A program made the position numbers and the translations under genes. The notes under the pieces were generated by a model. It was not told the origin of the DNA. It made no database searches and was given only the letters and a program-made list of their open reading frames with translations. From positions 79,299,666-79,363,665 of the forward strand of contig OX328128.1 of assembly GCA_946811695.1 (NCBI GenBank): a stretch of DNA of 64,000 nt, read 5' to 3'. This stretch comes from Gonocerus acuteangulatus (Eukaryota; Arthropoda; Insecta; Hemiptera; Coreidae). Positions within the stretch are counted from its first letter, which is position 1; each line of letters begins with the position of its first letter. This document shows positions 19,857 to 30,512 of the stretch, piece by piece.

Positions 19857-21835
19857 GAAGTCCGTCAAGCAGGAGCTGAATAACTAAGCACACTTCTCAG
19901 AAGGCGAGTAGTGTACACTGCATTCCTGAAAATTTGCTTGAAATAACCTATGTACCGTAAAATGGGGTCACATTAGTAAAGTGTGGTAAAATTGGCACAA
20001 AACCATACTGCTTATATATTTTTCTGAGAGCGAACAGAAAAATGAATAGGTATCTATTTGTCTGTTTGCACTCTTTGGACAAAGTTTGACCCTTTGGTAT
20101 CTGTAAATGAAAATATCCTAGCAGTAGAGGTTTATACCAATTTGGCCACACAGTGACAATGTGACCCCATTTAACAAAACAAAAATTGTAATGAACAATT
20201 AAGTCAAATATTACTACTTTAATTATTTTGTGTTCCAGAGTGATGTGTGTGAAAGGTACACTACACTACATAATAAATACACAAAAACGTCACAGCTTTG
20301 TTCATTGATGTTGATGAATAAAGCGTCCACAAGTAGAAATATAACATACCACAATAATGGCAACGCAGGAACCGGATACAGCGCCACTGTTCAGAGCTCC
20401 AAGTGGTAGAAGTAACAACCAATGTCCGAGGTTTGGCGTCTTAATTCAACTTTATCATAATATGTAGTAAATTACAACTTCTAATAAACCGATTTAGTAC
20501 GTTTTTAATACATATCTTTCTCTGTGACAATATCTTTCTCGGTCATAATCCTTACAATAAGGGTACGGATCCCTCCTTCACCCTGGTGAATCCGGGGCCC
20601 CCTCTGGTACCTGGGTATAGGGGAACCGCAGGAGAGATCGTTCTCCGGGTCTGAACCATTCAAGACTAGATGGACTAGGTCCTAAAATGGTAATACGGGT
20701 TGGGTTGGAGGTTAGGGGCCCTTCAGGCTTTGCCGGTTACAGACGTAGTGGCGTTTGTTGGAAACTCTGAGTTAATCTGCTCAGGTAAGGGCAGCAACGA
20801 AACAGGTACTCCTTTCCGGGGAAGTGTACGCAAGCTTGCGGCATTCGAGCAGAGGCGTATGTACGGGGGCTTGCGGGGACAGCCGACCCTTTGTGTCGGG
20901 AGGCTGGATAGGTGAGAGATTGTTGGAGGCTTAAAGAGCTGGGCACGTCTCTCGTCGGTTCCTACCTCTTTCCACGTACAGACTGTCACAATTAGTAGAG
21001 GATAAGGATCCTCCTTCTCCATTTTGTACCAAAGTAAGTACCCCGATGACCCTTACCGGTACCGGGGCTATGCGGTCTCGCCGCAACTGCTTTTCTTTCA
21101 CAACGGGTACACAGGATGCCTGTTCCCGAAAGGAAGAGGGGATACCGTCTCTTTCCATTGATGGACTTAGTCCGAAATCGGTCGGGATTAGTTGGTGGTG
21201 GCCGGGGCACTTCAGGTTCGCCGGTTACAGCCCTAGTGGCTTCTCTTGGTTTGCCCGGGGATTGGCCACAAGCTTGAGACACACGAGAAGCATTGGTATG
21301 TGTGCGGCTTCCGGTGACATCCGCAAATGTGTGACGGCGGGAGGATGGATAGCTGAGAGATTGTTGGAGGCGGAAATCGCTAAACACGTCTTTCATCGTT
21401 TCCTACCTCCTTTGAAGTACACAATATAACATGGGGACGGTATTCCCTCTTTCTTTCGGAAGCAGACATTCTCCTGTGTAACCGTTGGGGCAGCAACCCG
21501 TAGGTGCATTTTAGTGCACCCAAAAAGGCGAAGGGGACTGGTGCCCGATGATGCTTTCGTAACCCTAGAACCTGGAGCCTTTCACCGAGCGTTTTGCGTG
21601 TGGTGGTCGTCTGTTGGGCGCCCCTCATCGGTTCCTATCTTTTTCGACGAACACAATAGAACGGACATTACGAGAGGTATGAGCAACTTAGTCATTTTGG
21701 CGCCGGTTAATCCCCGTTTAAGATGGACCGATTTTGCTGTTTAACGAACTCGTACAATGTATTGTTAGGGGAATGCTATAACCAAGTATGAGGCGAAAAA
21801 ACAAAAATGTAATCACAGTTATTGTTTTGTTTGTT
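19857..21835 (-). mobile_element. Family A element with GC-rich internal expansion
   Basis: Starts with a reverse tail (AGTCCGTCAAGCAGGAGCTG), then GCATTCCTGAAAATTTGCTT, family A body at 20350-20550, a GC-rich tandem block (20560-21665), and the end of the body at 21700-21815 (GATGGACCGATTTTGCTG; TAACGAACTCG). No (TA)n or head follows. Family membership of the two ends is clear; that they belong to one copy is inference from order and orientation. Confidence 0.65.
20560..21665. repeat. GC-rich diverged tandem repeat, about 430-bp unit
   Basis: Three diverged units. Shared phrases: CGTCGGTTCCTACCTCTTTC (20955), TCGTTTCCTACCTCCTTTGA (21396) and TCGGTTCCTATCTTTTTCGA (21627) close units 1, 2 and 3; GCCGGTTACAG occurs at 20733 and 21220; GGATAGGTGAGAGATTGTTG and GGATAGCTGAGAGATTGTTG at 20903 and 21346. 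Unit 3 is shortened to about 235 bp. Overlapping open frames on both strands share only the repeat phrasing; I recognise no protein. Confidence 0.75.
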
Positions 21836-22476
21836 TTTTGGTTTAAAGTGCCGGTCAATATTTTGTGTGATTTCAAAGGTCAAGTTCGTTAACTATCAGA
21901 ATGCGCCCGCCGGAACATTGTTTCCTTGGACGAAGTCGGGCAAAAAAATCGTAACGCTCACGTTTTTGTGTTCCTAGTCTTGTAGGTACACTTTTTGTGG
22001 GTTCTTTAACGCAGCAAATGAACCCATTTTTAAGGCGATGTCTGTTCGAAAAAGTAAATTATACTAGTTTTCTTTCCGGATGGACGATGGATTCATTTGA
22101 AATTTTTTCTATGTTTGATATTCATACAAAGTAAGATATTTTAATTTTTGTTACTAGATGAGCTAAATTTATGTTGCCCTCTACCGAAACGTATTGAAGA
22201 CAATGTACATCGCTACCAAAGCGATGCATAAAATAATTAATAAATAAAATTTTTGTTACTTGTAGTATACAGGAAGTATAAGAAGAAAAAAAAGTTTTTA
22301 ACAGATATAAGCATTTGTGGGATATTCTTGTATTTTCATTGTCACACGTGTTTACATTCTTCACGGAATACCAAAACAAAACAATTGCTATTTCTATTCG
22401 AAGCATTCCAAATGTCAGTAGGTATCAGAACGGAAATGTGCTAAGATGACGCAGTTCCTGCGAGTCTGACTTTGTT
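21836..22476 (+). mobile_element. Family B element, truncated
   Basis: Body motifs GTGATTTCAAAGGTCAAGTT, AATCGTAACGCTCACGTTTT and TAGTCTTGTAGGTACACTTT are followed by a 3' part with CAGTAGGTATCAGAACGG and the tail GTGCTAAGATGACGCAGTTC then CTGCGAGTCTGACTTT. It lacks the head and (TA)n and much of the middle. Confidence 0.8.
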
Positions 22477-22489
22477 TTTTTTTTATTTA

Positions 22490-22734
22490 TTTTTTAACGA
22501 TTGTTTCTCATCACGATGTATGATGAGTTTCGTTGCAAGGTTGTGAGCATTTCCACCAACAGGGGCATATTAGCAATTGGTTCCGGAGTTCCTCCTCCGT
22601 ATGGATGTATTTTGCTGATTGACGAACTCTTTCAGTCGTTTGTTAAGGGAATGCTAAATACCAAGTTTCGTGACAAAAAAAAGCAAAACTTTTAAACGTA
22701 TCCGTCTAAACATATTTTTCTCACTCACACATTA

Positions 22735-22780
<46 letters not shown>
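22490..22780 (-). mobile_element. Family A element fragment with (TA)n
   Basis: GATGAGTTTCGTTGCAAGG, TTGGTTCCGGAGTTCCTCCT, TTTTGCTGATTGACGAACTC and CCAAGTTTCGTGACAAAAAA are diverged family A body motifs, followed by a (TA)n tract at 22741-22779. The head is missing. Confidence 0.7.
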
Positions 22781-22782
<2 letters not shown>

Positions 22783-24032
22783 CATACATAAATGTAGCTG
22801 TGTTCTCACACATATTAAGAATACCAATGAATTATACCTTAACTTCCAATAACAAAATAAATAGCAAGAGGAGAAGACTAAATATTTAGAACCACGCCCA
22901 CATGTTGAATGCGAACGCAACAGGCACGTGGACGACAGGTGCCACACCCACTTTTCAAAAAGCTTCTTCTAGATTCCTTAATAGCAGTTTATTTTTTCAA
23001 AGTGTATATAATATAATAATATATTTATTTGGTTAATATTATTTAAAGCATATTTTTAGTTATTACAATGTTAGAGATAGTAAACGATTGATACATCACT
23101 TACTTTCAATGAACAAATATGTAAAAAGGAAGTCCAGAGAAAAAATTTAAAAAATGTTGTGTTATACGTACACTAAGAAAGTTACATTTATGAATAATAA
23201 ACGTTTTAGGAAATATTTTGAATTAAATTGCTATATTATTTAATTTATTTAAGATCTTTAAATGATTACAAAAAAACTGATACTTTTTCTCTTCTAGATA
23301 CAAGGTCTGTAGATACATTCATGATTGTTATAGACTTTACAATGTGCAATTTAATTCAAAACGTGAAGGATTTCGAAATATAATATAGACAATAGCAATA
23401 CTCAAGTGGGGGCGTGGCAGTCAACGAAATATTGCAATGAAAATTCTTTTTGATTAAGATAAATTAGTTTTGGTATCGGACATATACAAATCTATGGGGA
23501 ACCTTTGTACAGTTAAGGTATCCAATCCCCGAGAAAAACCAACTGACATCTCAAATAGAATAATTAAAATTTTAATAAAATGATAAAGAATGATTACGTA
23601 TTTAAATCTAGAAAACACTATGATAAACCATACAAGAAAAGCTTAAAAAATAAAAATTATGAGAAACTCACAGAATAACTTAGAGAACTTGTCGAGCCGT
23701 GAATCTACGTAGAGGCCTCAAAGAAGGTACGTGTTGAACTAATGTGATAAGAAATTGTTATCTGTACTACCTCGTCCTGTCCGCTAAAAGCACATGGGTG
23801 GGGAAGGAAAATGAGAGCAAAACACTCAAAAATATATCAAGCATCACTATGATTGTTTCTAGTTAAAGGACTCTTTGAAAGTTGTCACTTCCTACAAGCA
23901 TGGTAGCTCAGAAAGAGTGGTAACCTTCAGGTAGAATGACCTAGTCTTTAAGAAAGCTATTAAAAGTGCATTTGTGTACATGAAAGAGTATTTTTTCAAC
24001 AAAAAAAAAAATTTCTCTACTTTACTTACATT
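22781..24032. other. Unassigned AT-rich sequence
   Basis: 1.25 kb with no recognised gene, repeat or RNA. Short tRNA-like wording GGTAGCTCAGAAAGAGTGGT at 23901 lacks a B box. Confidence 0.4.
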
Positions 24033-24242
24033 TGTAAATTAGGTAAAATTAAAATAAATCCTAGTGAGATTATTAAAGTCATACTCACTGAACAGAAAAA
24101 GATTGACAATTTACATTCTTTCGAAAAGCACGTAATATTAAGATGGCTGTCAGGACATAAGCAATTACAACAGAGCATGGCACTTGACTTAGAGGCGGAC
24201 GAACAGAATAATGAACATGTCAAATCTTATCTATACATATAA
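24033..24242 (+). pseudogene. Possible RNase H C-terminal fragment
   Basis: An open plus frame of 70 codons without a start codon, closed by TAA at 24240. Its end, VILRWLSGHKQLQQS followed by ALDLEADEQNN, resembles the last strand and helix of a retrotransposon RNase H, where a W-x-GH segment is followed by a GN-x-x-AD motif; here the GN is lost. Upstream residues KINPSEIIKVILTEQKKIDN fit a helix but identify nothing. No neighbouring reverse transcriptase is visible. The match is by eye and weak; a chance frame or other protein is possible. Confidence 0.3.
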
Positions 24243-24800
24243 AAATAACGTGTCTGTCTGTTTTTCTGTTTGTTTTTTTTTTTTTGTTCCTTATACAAAT
24301 CTACACCGTTTGACCGATATTGACCAAACTTGGCACTCAGTTAGGTCTTGATACGAGAAATCCCCTAGGCTAGGTCAAAATAGTCAAATTTCAAAATTTG
24401 GTCAAAAGGTCAAAAGTGTTGTTCAAGAAAAATTGGCTACACTGAACCATTCAGATTGTGACGGCCATTTTGAATCGACTGCTACTGGCCTCTGTCGGCT
24501 GTTAGATGAAGTGCTGTTGTGCTGGCCTCTGCCGGTATCATTTGACCGATCGTTGAAATCGTTTGACCGATTTTCGTAACTGGGTATAGACAACTAGGTA
24601 TCAAGTAGATCTTGATACAGGGAGAGTCACAGACAGAAAGTAGGTGTAACATGGCACACTGGGTAACAGCTAGTAGGAAATAAATTACATGACAAACTAT
24701 AATAAGAACCACATAAAATAAAGTTATTGAACTGGACGAATTTAAGCATTTCATAACTAGACTAGCCGAATACTCGTGCTTCGTCACGGCAGATAAGTAG
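24243..24800. repeat. Family D interspersed repeat, copy 1
   Basis: TACACCGTTTGACCGATATT, GACCAAACTTGGCACTCAGT and TTAGGTCTTGATACGAGAAA give a module that recurs in diverged form at 24545-24640 and in inverse at 35640-36020. This type of phrase (drug-like CAAACTTGG...AGGTCTTGATAC block near GTCTGTCTGTTT) is found in many invertebrate interspersed repeats. No coding frame. Confidence 0.7.
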
Positions 24801-24928
24801 TTATTTTATTGCATTAAATAATGTATCATCAAAATTAACGCTACTACATAATTTTTTGCAGTTTATTATAGCATGGTTCCCGTCATACTATATGTTATAC
24901 ATATATTGATAAGTAATCAAAGTATAAT

Positions 24929-24969
24929 GTTTCTTGACACTGGGGGGCTCCGGGCCAGTGTCAAGAAAC
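24929..24969. repeat. Perfect stem-loop
   Basis: TTTCTTGACACTGG and CCAGTGTCAAGAAA pair perfectly over 14 bases (extendable at the outer end) around a GGGGCTCCGGG-type loop. Isolated hairpin, function unknown. Confidence 0.7.
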
Positions 24970-25008
24970 AGATGATCTAGAGATAACGCGTTATCTATAG
25001 GTTAGCAG

Positions 25009-25258
25009 CATGGGCGTATATAAGGGGGGCTGGCAGGCCTGCAGCCCCCCCCCCCCGAAATTTTGATTTCATGGTAAAAATGTGTCTTAAAGCCCTTAAA
25101 AATAAATCAAATAAGATCATTTCATTTTAATTGTAATAGCGTTATATTTGCCTAAAACTATTCCAAACTATTGCCTAACTAAGTTCTAAATTGTTAGTAT
25201 TCCATACCCCGGAAATGGTACCAGCCCCGTTCGATACTATTTCCGGTAGACGCCCATG
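25009..25258. mobile_element. Family G MITE, copy 1
   Basis: Begins CATGGGCGTATATAAGGGGG and ends TTTCCGGTAGACGCCCATG, giving short inverted termini; a run of C follows the left end and is followed by GAAATTTTGATTT. The element is 250 bp and shares ends and the G/C-tract with 26761-26961 and 52379-52628. Confidence 0.75.
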
Positions 25259-25286
25259 GTTACCAGTAACAGCAGTGTAACCAATA

Positions 25287-25488
25287 CAGGTTAAATTTCG
25301 TTGTCAATAATAAATGTACGTTACAATTTAAAAATTTATGTTTCTCACATGTCATTTGGAAACACCCATTATATTTGCGAGCATTACCAAGAAGTGTTCT
25401 GCCTGGGGTTGCTGATGGGTGAGGAGGCTGTCCAATGGTTCGGGATATTATTACCCCGGATGGACCATCACCATGCATAGCGTAAACT
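25287..25488. repeat. Family H interspersed repeat, copy 2
   Basis: Second copy of the 11449-11647 repeat, same orientation: AAATTTCGTTGTCAATAATA, GGAAACACCCATTATATTTG and ATTACCCCGGATGGACCATC. It stops about 60 bp before a non-LTR retrotransposon fragment. Confidence 0.85.
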
Positions 25489-25546
25489 CTTACGCTTAAA
25501 TTAAGCATATCATAACAGATTTGGCTTCATCATGCAGGAAAAGTGT

Positions 25547-25686
25547 GTTCGGCAGATTAAGGATAGGCCACACTCACATGACGCATAAATACCTTCTGAA
25601 GAAGCCCGAAAATCCGATTTGTCAAATTCGAGACAACGATCTGATAGTTCAAATTAAACTGGCAGACTATTTGAGACAGGACTGAT
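25547..25686 (+). pseudogene. Non-LTR retrotransposon C-terminal fragment 1
   Basis: Open plus frame: FGRLRIGHTHMTHKYLLKK followed by PICQIRDNDLIV and KLADYLRQD, then TGA. The RLRIGHT-x-x-TH-x-YL block and the following Cys are typical of the C-terminal end of Jockey/I/R1-type non-LTR reverse transcriptase proteins, just before and at the zinc-knuckle (C-x2-C...H...C). Here the second Cys of the pair is Arg and the His-x-x-x-Cys part is decayed. The reverse transcriptase itself is absent, as expected for a 5'-truncated copy. Related fragments lie at 28940 and 30513. Confidence 0.8.
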
Positions 25687-25989
25687 GGTTGTCAAACATT
25701 ATGGACGCAATATTAAAATGCTTAAAAGACAAGATTATTTATTACCAAAAAATTTAGGAAACTTCAAATTAGAAATGGTTGATCTGAATCCATCTTTTAA
25801 AAGATTATCTTTTGAACACGATATATCGATTTAAACAAATATATGTAAAAATGTGTTTTAATATGATGTAACGGTAGTAGTTTCATTCTGTATTATGTTT
25901 CATGAAAAATAGTCTTAAATTTTTCTACTTTTACGTTACAGATATATTTTTCATATTATCAATTATTCAAATCGACTTATTTAAGTCGA

Positions 25990-26350
25990 TTCCTAGTAGT
26001 GATGGGCGATTCTCGAATGAGAATCGATTCAAATCGAAATGAAATACGAATTTCGTAGGTAATTCTAAGTAATCGTGAAATCGATCCATATCGAACATCG
26101 ATCTATATCGTAGATAGATCTTCTGAGCCTAGAAGATCTATCTTTTGAATCGATCTGAATTCGCCGATTTTTGTAGATCGATCTTCTGAGCCTAGAAGAT
26201 CGATCTTATCATTTCGATTCGAATAGATTCAAAAGATCGATTAATATCGTAGATCGATCTTCTGAGCCTAGAAGATCGATCTTATCATTTCGATTCGAAT
26301 AGATTCAAAAGATCGATTAATATCGTAGATCGATCTTCTGAGCCTAGAAG
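25990..26350. repeat. ATCGAT-rich palindromic satellite
   Basis: TCTTCTGAGCCTAGAAGA recurs with TTCTG at about 26121, 26184, 26260 and 26336 (periods 63, 76, 76). Each unit holds GATCGATCTTCTGAGCC followed by its complement, a strong hairpin, plus TTTCGATTCGAATAGATTCA. The left part (25998-26110) is a looser ATCGAT/TTCGAA mixture. Confidence 0.9.
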
Positions 26351-26760
26351 TAGTGTAATACAAATATTTGTTCATAATACAGAACCTTGGTTGTACTAAG
26401 TTCATTTGATTCCGATTTGCCCAGCTGTTGATTAATTTCGATGGTTATTTACGTTAAGATTTCATGTTAGTTATTTGTGCTTAATGTTATGATTTGGAAT
26501 AAATAGTATTCTGTTGTCCATTTAATAATTATAATATTAGAAATAATAAGTATCATAAGAAACTTATATTAAGCATATTATATCTATCATACCTTCTTAA
26601 AATGGCACCAAGGGCCCAATGATTGATTACCTGAAACATAGGAAAAGACAATTATTACACATATTATACTATTTATCTAACGACATGGGGCCCAAATGTC
26701 GATGCACCGAAAAAAAAATTATCTTGGGGCTGATACTCCAGAGAAAGCTATACGTACTAC
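26351..26760. other. Unassigned sequence
   Basis: AT-rich; no recognised element. Confidence 0.4.
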
Positions 26761-26961
26761 CATGAGCGTATATAGAAAATAATTTCCGGCGAGGGGGGGG
26801 CTGGGAAAACTTCCGGGGTATGGAATACTAAAAATTTAGAACTTGGAATAGTTTTAGGCAACTAAACCGATATTACACCTAAAAAAAAATACTTTTTATG
26901 AACTAAGTGATCTAAAAACGTTTACCATCAAATCAAAATTTCCTCCTTATATACGGCCATG
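26761..26961. mobile_element. Family G MITE, copy 2
   Basis: CATGAGCGTATATAGAAAAT at the left and TCCTTATATACGGCCATG at the right are inverted. A G run follows TTTCCGGCGA on the left. The element is 201 bp. Confidence 0.7.
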
Positions 26962-26989
26962 CTTACTACATGGATCCATCTATACTATA

Positions 26990-27100
26990 CGCCTATTCTA
27001 TAGGGCACACTAGGAAGCAGCCTGATTTTTCTCCGTATAGATACCAATTAAAAGCTTGGTGGGCCTAGGGAAGGTCTGGTACACCAACACTCGACAACGG

Positions 27101-27105
<5 letters not shown>
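26990..27105 (-). mobile_element. Decayed S1 SINE fragment
   Basis: GGGCACACTAGGAAGCAGCC and GGTGGGCCTAGGGAAGGTCT match the S1 body on the minus strand with a deletion between; followed by (TA)n. Confidence 0.6.

Positions 27106-27106
<1 letters not shown>

Positions 27107-27151
<45 letters not shown>
27107..27151. repeat. (TA)n tract
   Basis: About 22 TA units next to a SINE fragment. Confidence 0.95.
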
Positions 27152-27154
<3 letters not shown>

Positions 27155-28190
27155 GTATACAATGTACAATTGCAACCAAGCCTTATAGGCCTCGACGCGG
27201 TCTATCCTGGTTTGTCAAACCGGGCACACTTTTCTAAATCTAAATTTACCGAAATCAACAGCTGATTTTAATTTCTTATTTTCATCCTGTAATGTTGCTA
27301 CATAATGGAATGTTAAAACCAATCCATTGTATAGGATTACTCGCATATCTCTACAAGATTTATCAATTGCTTATGTAATCCTTATCACTGGTTAGCGTCA
27401 ACCTTCTTATCTTTAGGATTTTATTTACTTCAATTTCATATATTTCTAGGGGATTTAATTTTTTATTATCATCAAATTTTTTGTGAACTAATTTTAACAA
27501 TTTTAAATTTTAAAATGTATACTTGATAATGATAAATGTTTATGTTTCCAGGTATATATATATACGGTCAAATAATTTTACATTTCTTTTTATAACATTC
27601 ATTTTTTTTTTTTTTTATGCATGTCTATTAATTATTAAAAATGTAATGGTAATGGTCAAAATTAATTTCAGAAATAATGCTTTTGTTGGGGTTAATTAAT
27701 TGTCTGTATATTGGTCAGAAGGTCCCAACAAAGAATAAATAAATAATGGGCGTGTTCATAAAATAATAAATATATTCCTCTTGAATAAATAAAATAATAA
27801 AATTAAACTTCAATAAATAAATAAAATGACACTGTCAATTAATAATTGTTCATAAATAAAAAGTGTTCATAAATTAGAATCATAGTTATCGGAGTTCAAT
27901 AGTACGGTATGACGTCACTGGAGATGATGTGCGGATCTCCATGTGGAGAGTTGGTAGCCAGGAGCTTGGATCTCGCTGGTACTGCTTGACTTGAGAAGGT
28001 AACCTAGGGTTATCGCAAGCTGCCTTAAATCTAGTAAAAAGTTCAGTACTTGCGGATAAATCCTAGTGCACCGAGATGTTGGGCTGGTTTTGGTGGATCT
28101 CTCGGAGCAGGCAGCAGGATACAAATTGCTAGGAGAACGACACTTGGCTTAATCTGCTGAGATGCCGAATCCTCCGGTTATCTGCTCACT
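27152..28190. other. Unassigned AT-rich sequence
   Basis: About 1 kb. Repeated AATAAATAAA runs at 27735-27860 are low complexity. No gene recognised; the frame at 27915-28124 resembles nothing known. Confidence 0.4.
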
Positions 28191-28209
28191 ATCTGGATAC
28201 TAACTCACA

Positions 28210-28370
28210 AAACTCTAACGGTAAAAATTATTCCCGCGGGAAAGCTCCATTAAAACTTTAGTGCAGCGGGCTTTTCTCCCGCGGAAAAATATGATTTAAA
28301 ACAAGCTCCGCTACACTTTTGTAAAGAGGCCATAATGATCAGAAACGCGTAAAAAAAATAATTATTTGAC
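28210..28370 (+). repeat. Possible decayed Penelope-type terminus
   Basis: AAAGAGGCCATAATGATC followed by AGAAACGCGTAA looks like a broken hammerhead core: a GGCC stem strand, loop and GAAAC box, with the CUGANGA box replaced by TGTAAAGA. Upstream ATTCCCGCGGGAAA and CTCCCGCGGAAAAA form inverted pieces. Confidence 0.35.
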
Positions 28371-28387
28371 CTATTGCGAAAAGAATA

Positions 28388-28388
<1 letters not shown>

Positions 28389-28479
<91 letters not shown>
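28389..28479. repeat. (TG)n(TA)n(GA)n compound microsatellite
   Basis: Three consecutive dinucleotide arrays: about 7 TG, 19 TA and 19 GA units. Confidence 0.97.
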
Positions 28480-28482
<3 letters not shown>

Positions 28483-28854
28483 ATATAGTTAAAAAAAATG
28501 GAAAGATGGCAAAAACCATAAGTAAAAGATAGACACATATACCAAACATTGCCCCTATGTTTACATTTGCAAATGCAGACGACCTGCAATTGCTCATGAT
28601 TCTTGTAATTCAGAATAAAAAATGTTTCTGTCCTAATTCGTTGCCTTAAAAATGTGATAAGATTGCAAAGGCACTCAAAAAAATATAAAGTTTACCTATA
28701 ACTAAGAAAGTTATTTTTAAAAATTCAGTTTTAGGGAAATTTATAGACGCGACACCTTTGAAAATAAGCACATATGTGTACATATTCACAGAGGCTTATT
28801 ATTAAGTGAGTATTTCTTCAAAAAATTAAAAGCCAGAACAAGAGATCGAATAGA

Positions 28855-29292
28855 AATCTATAGGTCAAAGGAATAGAAAGGTTCAGAGACCTTTCAATAG
28901 ACCGTTATTCGGAACTAGACATTGGAACTACATATGTACACAAATAAGCTGACAATAAACTCCGTACAATAAAAAACACAATTGACGAATGGCCTTCTAG
29001 TCATCGAGAAAACAGACGGGAAAAAATAATTCTTGCTAGACTAAGGATTGGACACACTCGACTAACTCACGAATACTTAATGACGAGACGATATAAACCT
29101 ATATGCAGTATATGTAACAAAGAACTTACGATTAAACACATACTCACAGACTGCCAAAGACGATGCAATTGTAACATCCCGAATGATATGCAGGAACTCC
29201 TAGGCAATGATAGCCAGTACATCAACACTATACTGACCTACCTCAAGAACACAGGACTATATAATCCTATAAGCACTGTTGACTTAGAATAA
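28855..29292 (+). pseudogene. Non-LTR retrotransposon C-terminal fragment 2
   Basis: Open plus frame from about 28954 to the stop at 29290: DNKLRTIKNTIDEWPSS, then IILARLRIGHTRLTHEYLM, then CSICNKELTIKHILTDC, ending GLYNPISTVDLE. This is the C-terminal part of a Jockey/I-type protein with a complete C-x2-C-x9-H-x4-C zinc-knuckle. The only stop upstream is a TAA at about 28951. Bases 28855-28920 recur inverted at 32080-32175, so more of the same element is scattered nearby. The reverse transcriptase core is missing. It is directly followed by a 42-bp minisatellite in what would be the 3' UTR. Confidence 0.85.
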
Positions 29293-29321
29293 CATTATAT
29301 TTCCACAGATACTTAGCAAAA

Positions 29322-29868
29322 TTTATAGGTGGACCCTTCACACAAAGTATTTTACAGTTATAATTTATAGGTGGACCCTTCACACAAAGTATTTTACAGT
29401 TATAATTTATAGGTGGACCCTTCACACAAAGTATTTTACAGTTATAATTTATAGGTGGACCCTTCACACAAAGTATTTTACAGTTATAATTTATAGGTGG
29501 ACCCTTCACACAAAGTATTTTACAGTTATAATTTATAGGTGGACCCTTCACACAAAGTATTTTACAGTTATAATTTATAGGTGGACCCTTCACACAAAGT
29601 ATTTTACAGTTATAATTTATAGGTGGACCCTTCACACAAAGTATTTTACAGTTATAATTTATAGGTGGACCCTTCACACAAAGTATTTTACAGTTATAAT
29701 TTATAGGTGGACCCTTCACACAAAGTATTTTACAGTTATAATTTATAGGTGGACCCTTCACACAAAGTATTTTACAGTTATAATTTATAGGTGGACCCTT
29801 CACACAAAGTATTTTACAGTTATAATTTATCGGTGGACCCTTCACACAAAGTATTTTACAGTTATAAT
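29322..29868. repeat. 42-bp minisatellite, 13 copies
   Basis: The unit starts TTTATAGGTGGACCCTTCAC and continues with ACAAAGTATTTTACAGTTAT; 13 copies are almost identical, the last with one A to C change. As 42 is a multiple of three, the minus strand is open for 192 codons with a 14-residue period (GPPINYNCKILCVK); this is a consequence of periodicity. It begins 30 bp after the stop codon of the non-LTR fragment. Confidence 0.97.
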
Positions 29869-30205
29869 TCTATACAATTACATTATCTATGCTGTTTGCA
29901 TAGAAGGAATGGTTCAAAGGATGCTGTACTTGCAGGTACTTATTGACTGACATAATATTAACCTTGTCTTGAGATTGCCAATACGAAGCCGAGCTAAATG
30001 TACAAACTAACTATATAAGAATAAATGACTCGAGAAATGTTCACTAAATGTGTATATTGTTACGGAAAATGGCTGCCGTGTTTTCATTAGACCCTGGAAT
30101 AGTCACGAAGTCTCTGATTGCTTTATTCAAGAACAAGGAAAGAGAGAATTCTATACAACACCTCTATTTGTTACTATTTATACTGCTTATCTCATTACTC
30201 GTGTG

Positions 30206-30210
<5 letters not shown>
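29869..30210. other. Unassigned sequence
   Basis: No recognised gene or repeat. Confidence 0.4.

Positions 30211-30270
<60 letters not shown>
30211..30270. repeat. (TA)n tract
   Basis: About 30 TA units, directly followed by a Penelope-type terminus. Confidence 0.95.
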
Positions 30271-30272
<2 letters not shown>

Positions 30273-30460
30273 AAAACAAAACGCCAGATCTCCTACACAA
30301 TTATTTATTTTCATATCACGCTTTCGAAGTCTTCAGTTCGTCTAGTGTAGCACTATGACACTCAGGAATTCCAGCAGAAGACGATGTTTTGACATTGGTT
30401 TAGGCGGGCGGTGGTGGTACTATGTTGGTGAAAACAAAGTGTTTGGGAAAGCCAAACCAT
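30271..30460 (-). mobile_element. Penelope-type terminus (P4), minus strand
   Basis: Layout parallels the element at 50811: (TA)n, GGAAAAC, then AGATCTCCTACACAATTATT, a TTTCGAAGTCTTCAG block, TAGTGTAGCAC, and GACATTGGTTTAGGCGGGCG with GTGGTGGTACTATG, which matches the outer tail at 51855-51893 in inverse. On the minus strand CTGAAGACTTCGAAAGC has CUGANGA and GAAA boxes but almost no stem II, so it is a degenerate hammerhead. Confidence 0.6.
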
Positions 30461-30512
30461 CTGGTTTCTAGGTGTATATATATATACGGGAGTCTCTAGT
30501 TACTTTTTAACG

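Noticed and set aside
20700..21744. Cluster of overlapping frames as genes in a GC-rich island
   Set aside because: Frames occur on both strands, overlap heavily, share only the wording of the diverged tandem repeat and show no known domain.
29267..29845. 192-codon frame with a 14-residue repeat
   Set aside because: The 42-bp minisatellite is a multiple of three, so an open frame is expected by chance; no non-repeat domain is attached.
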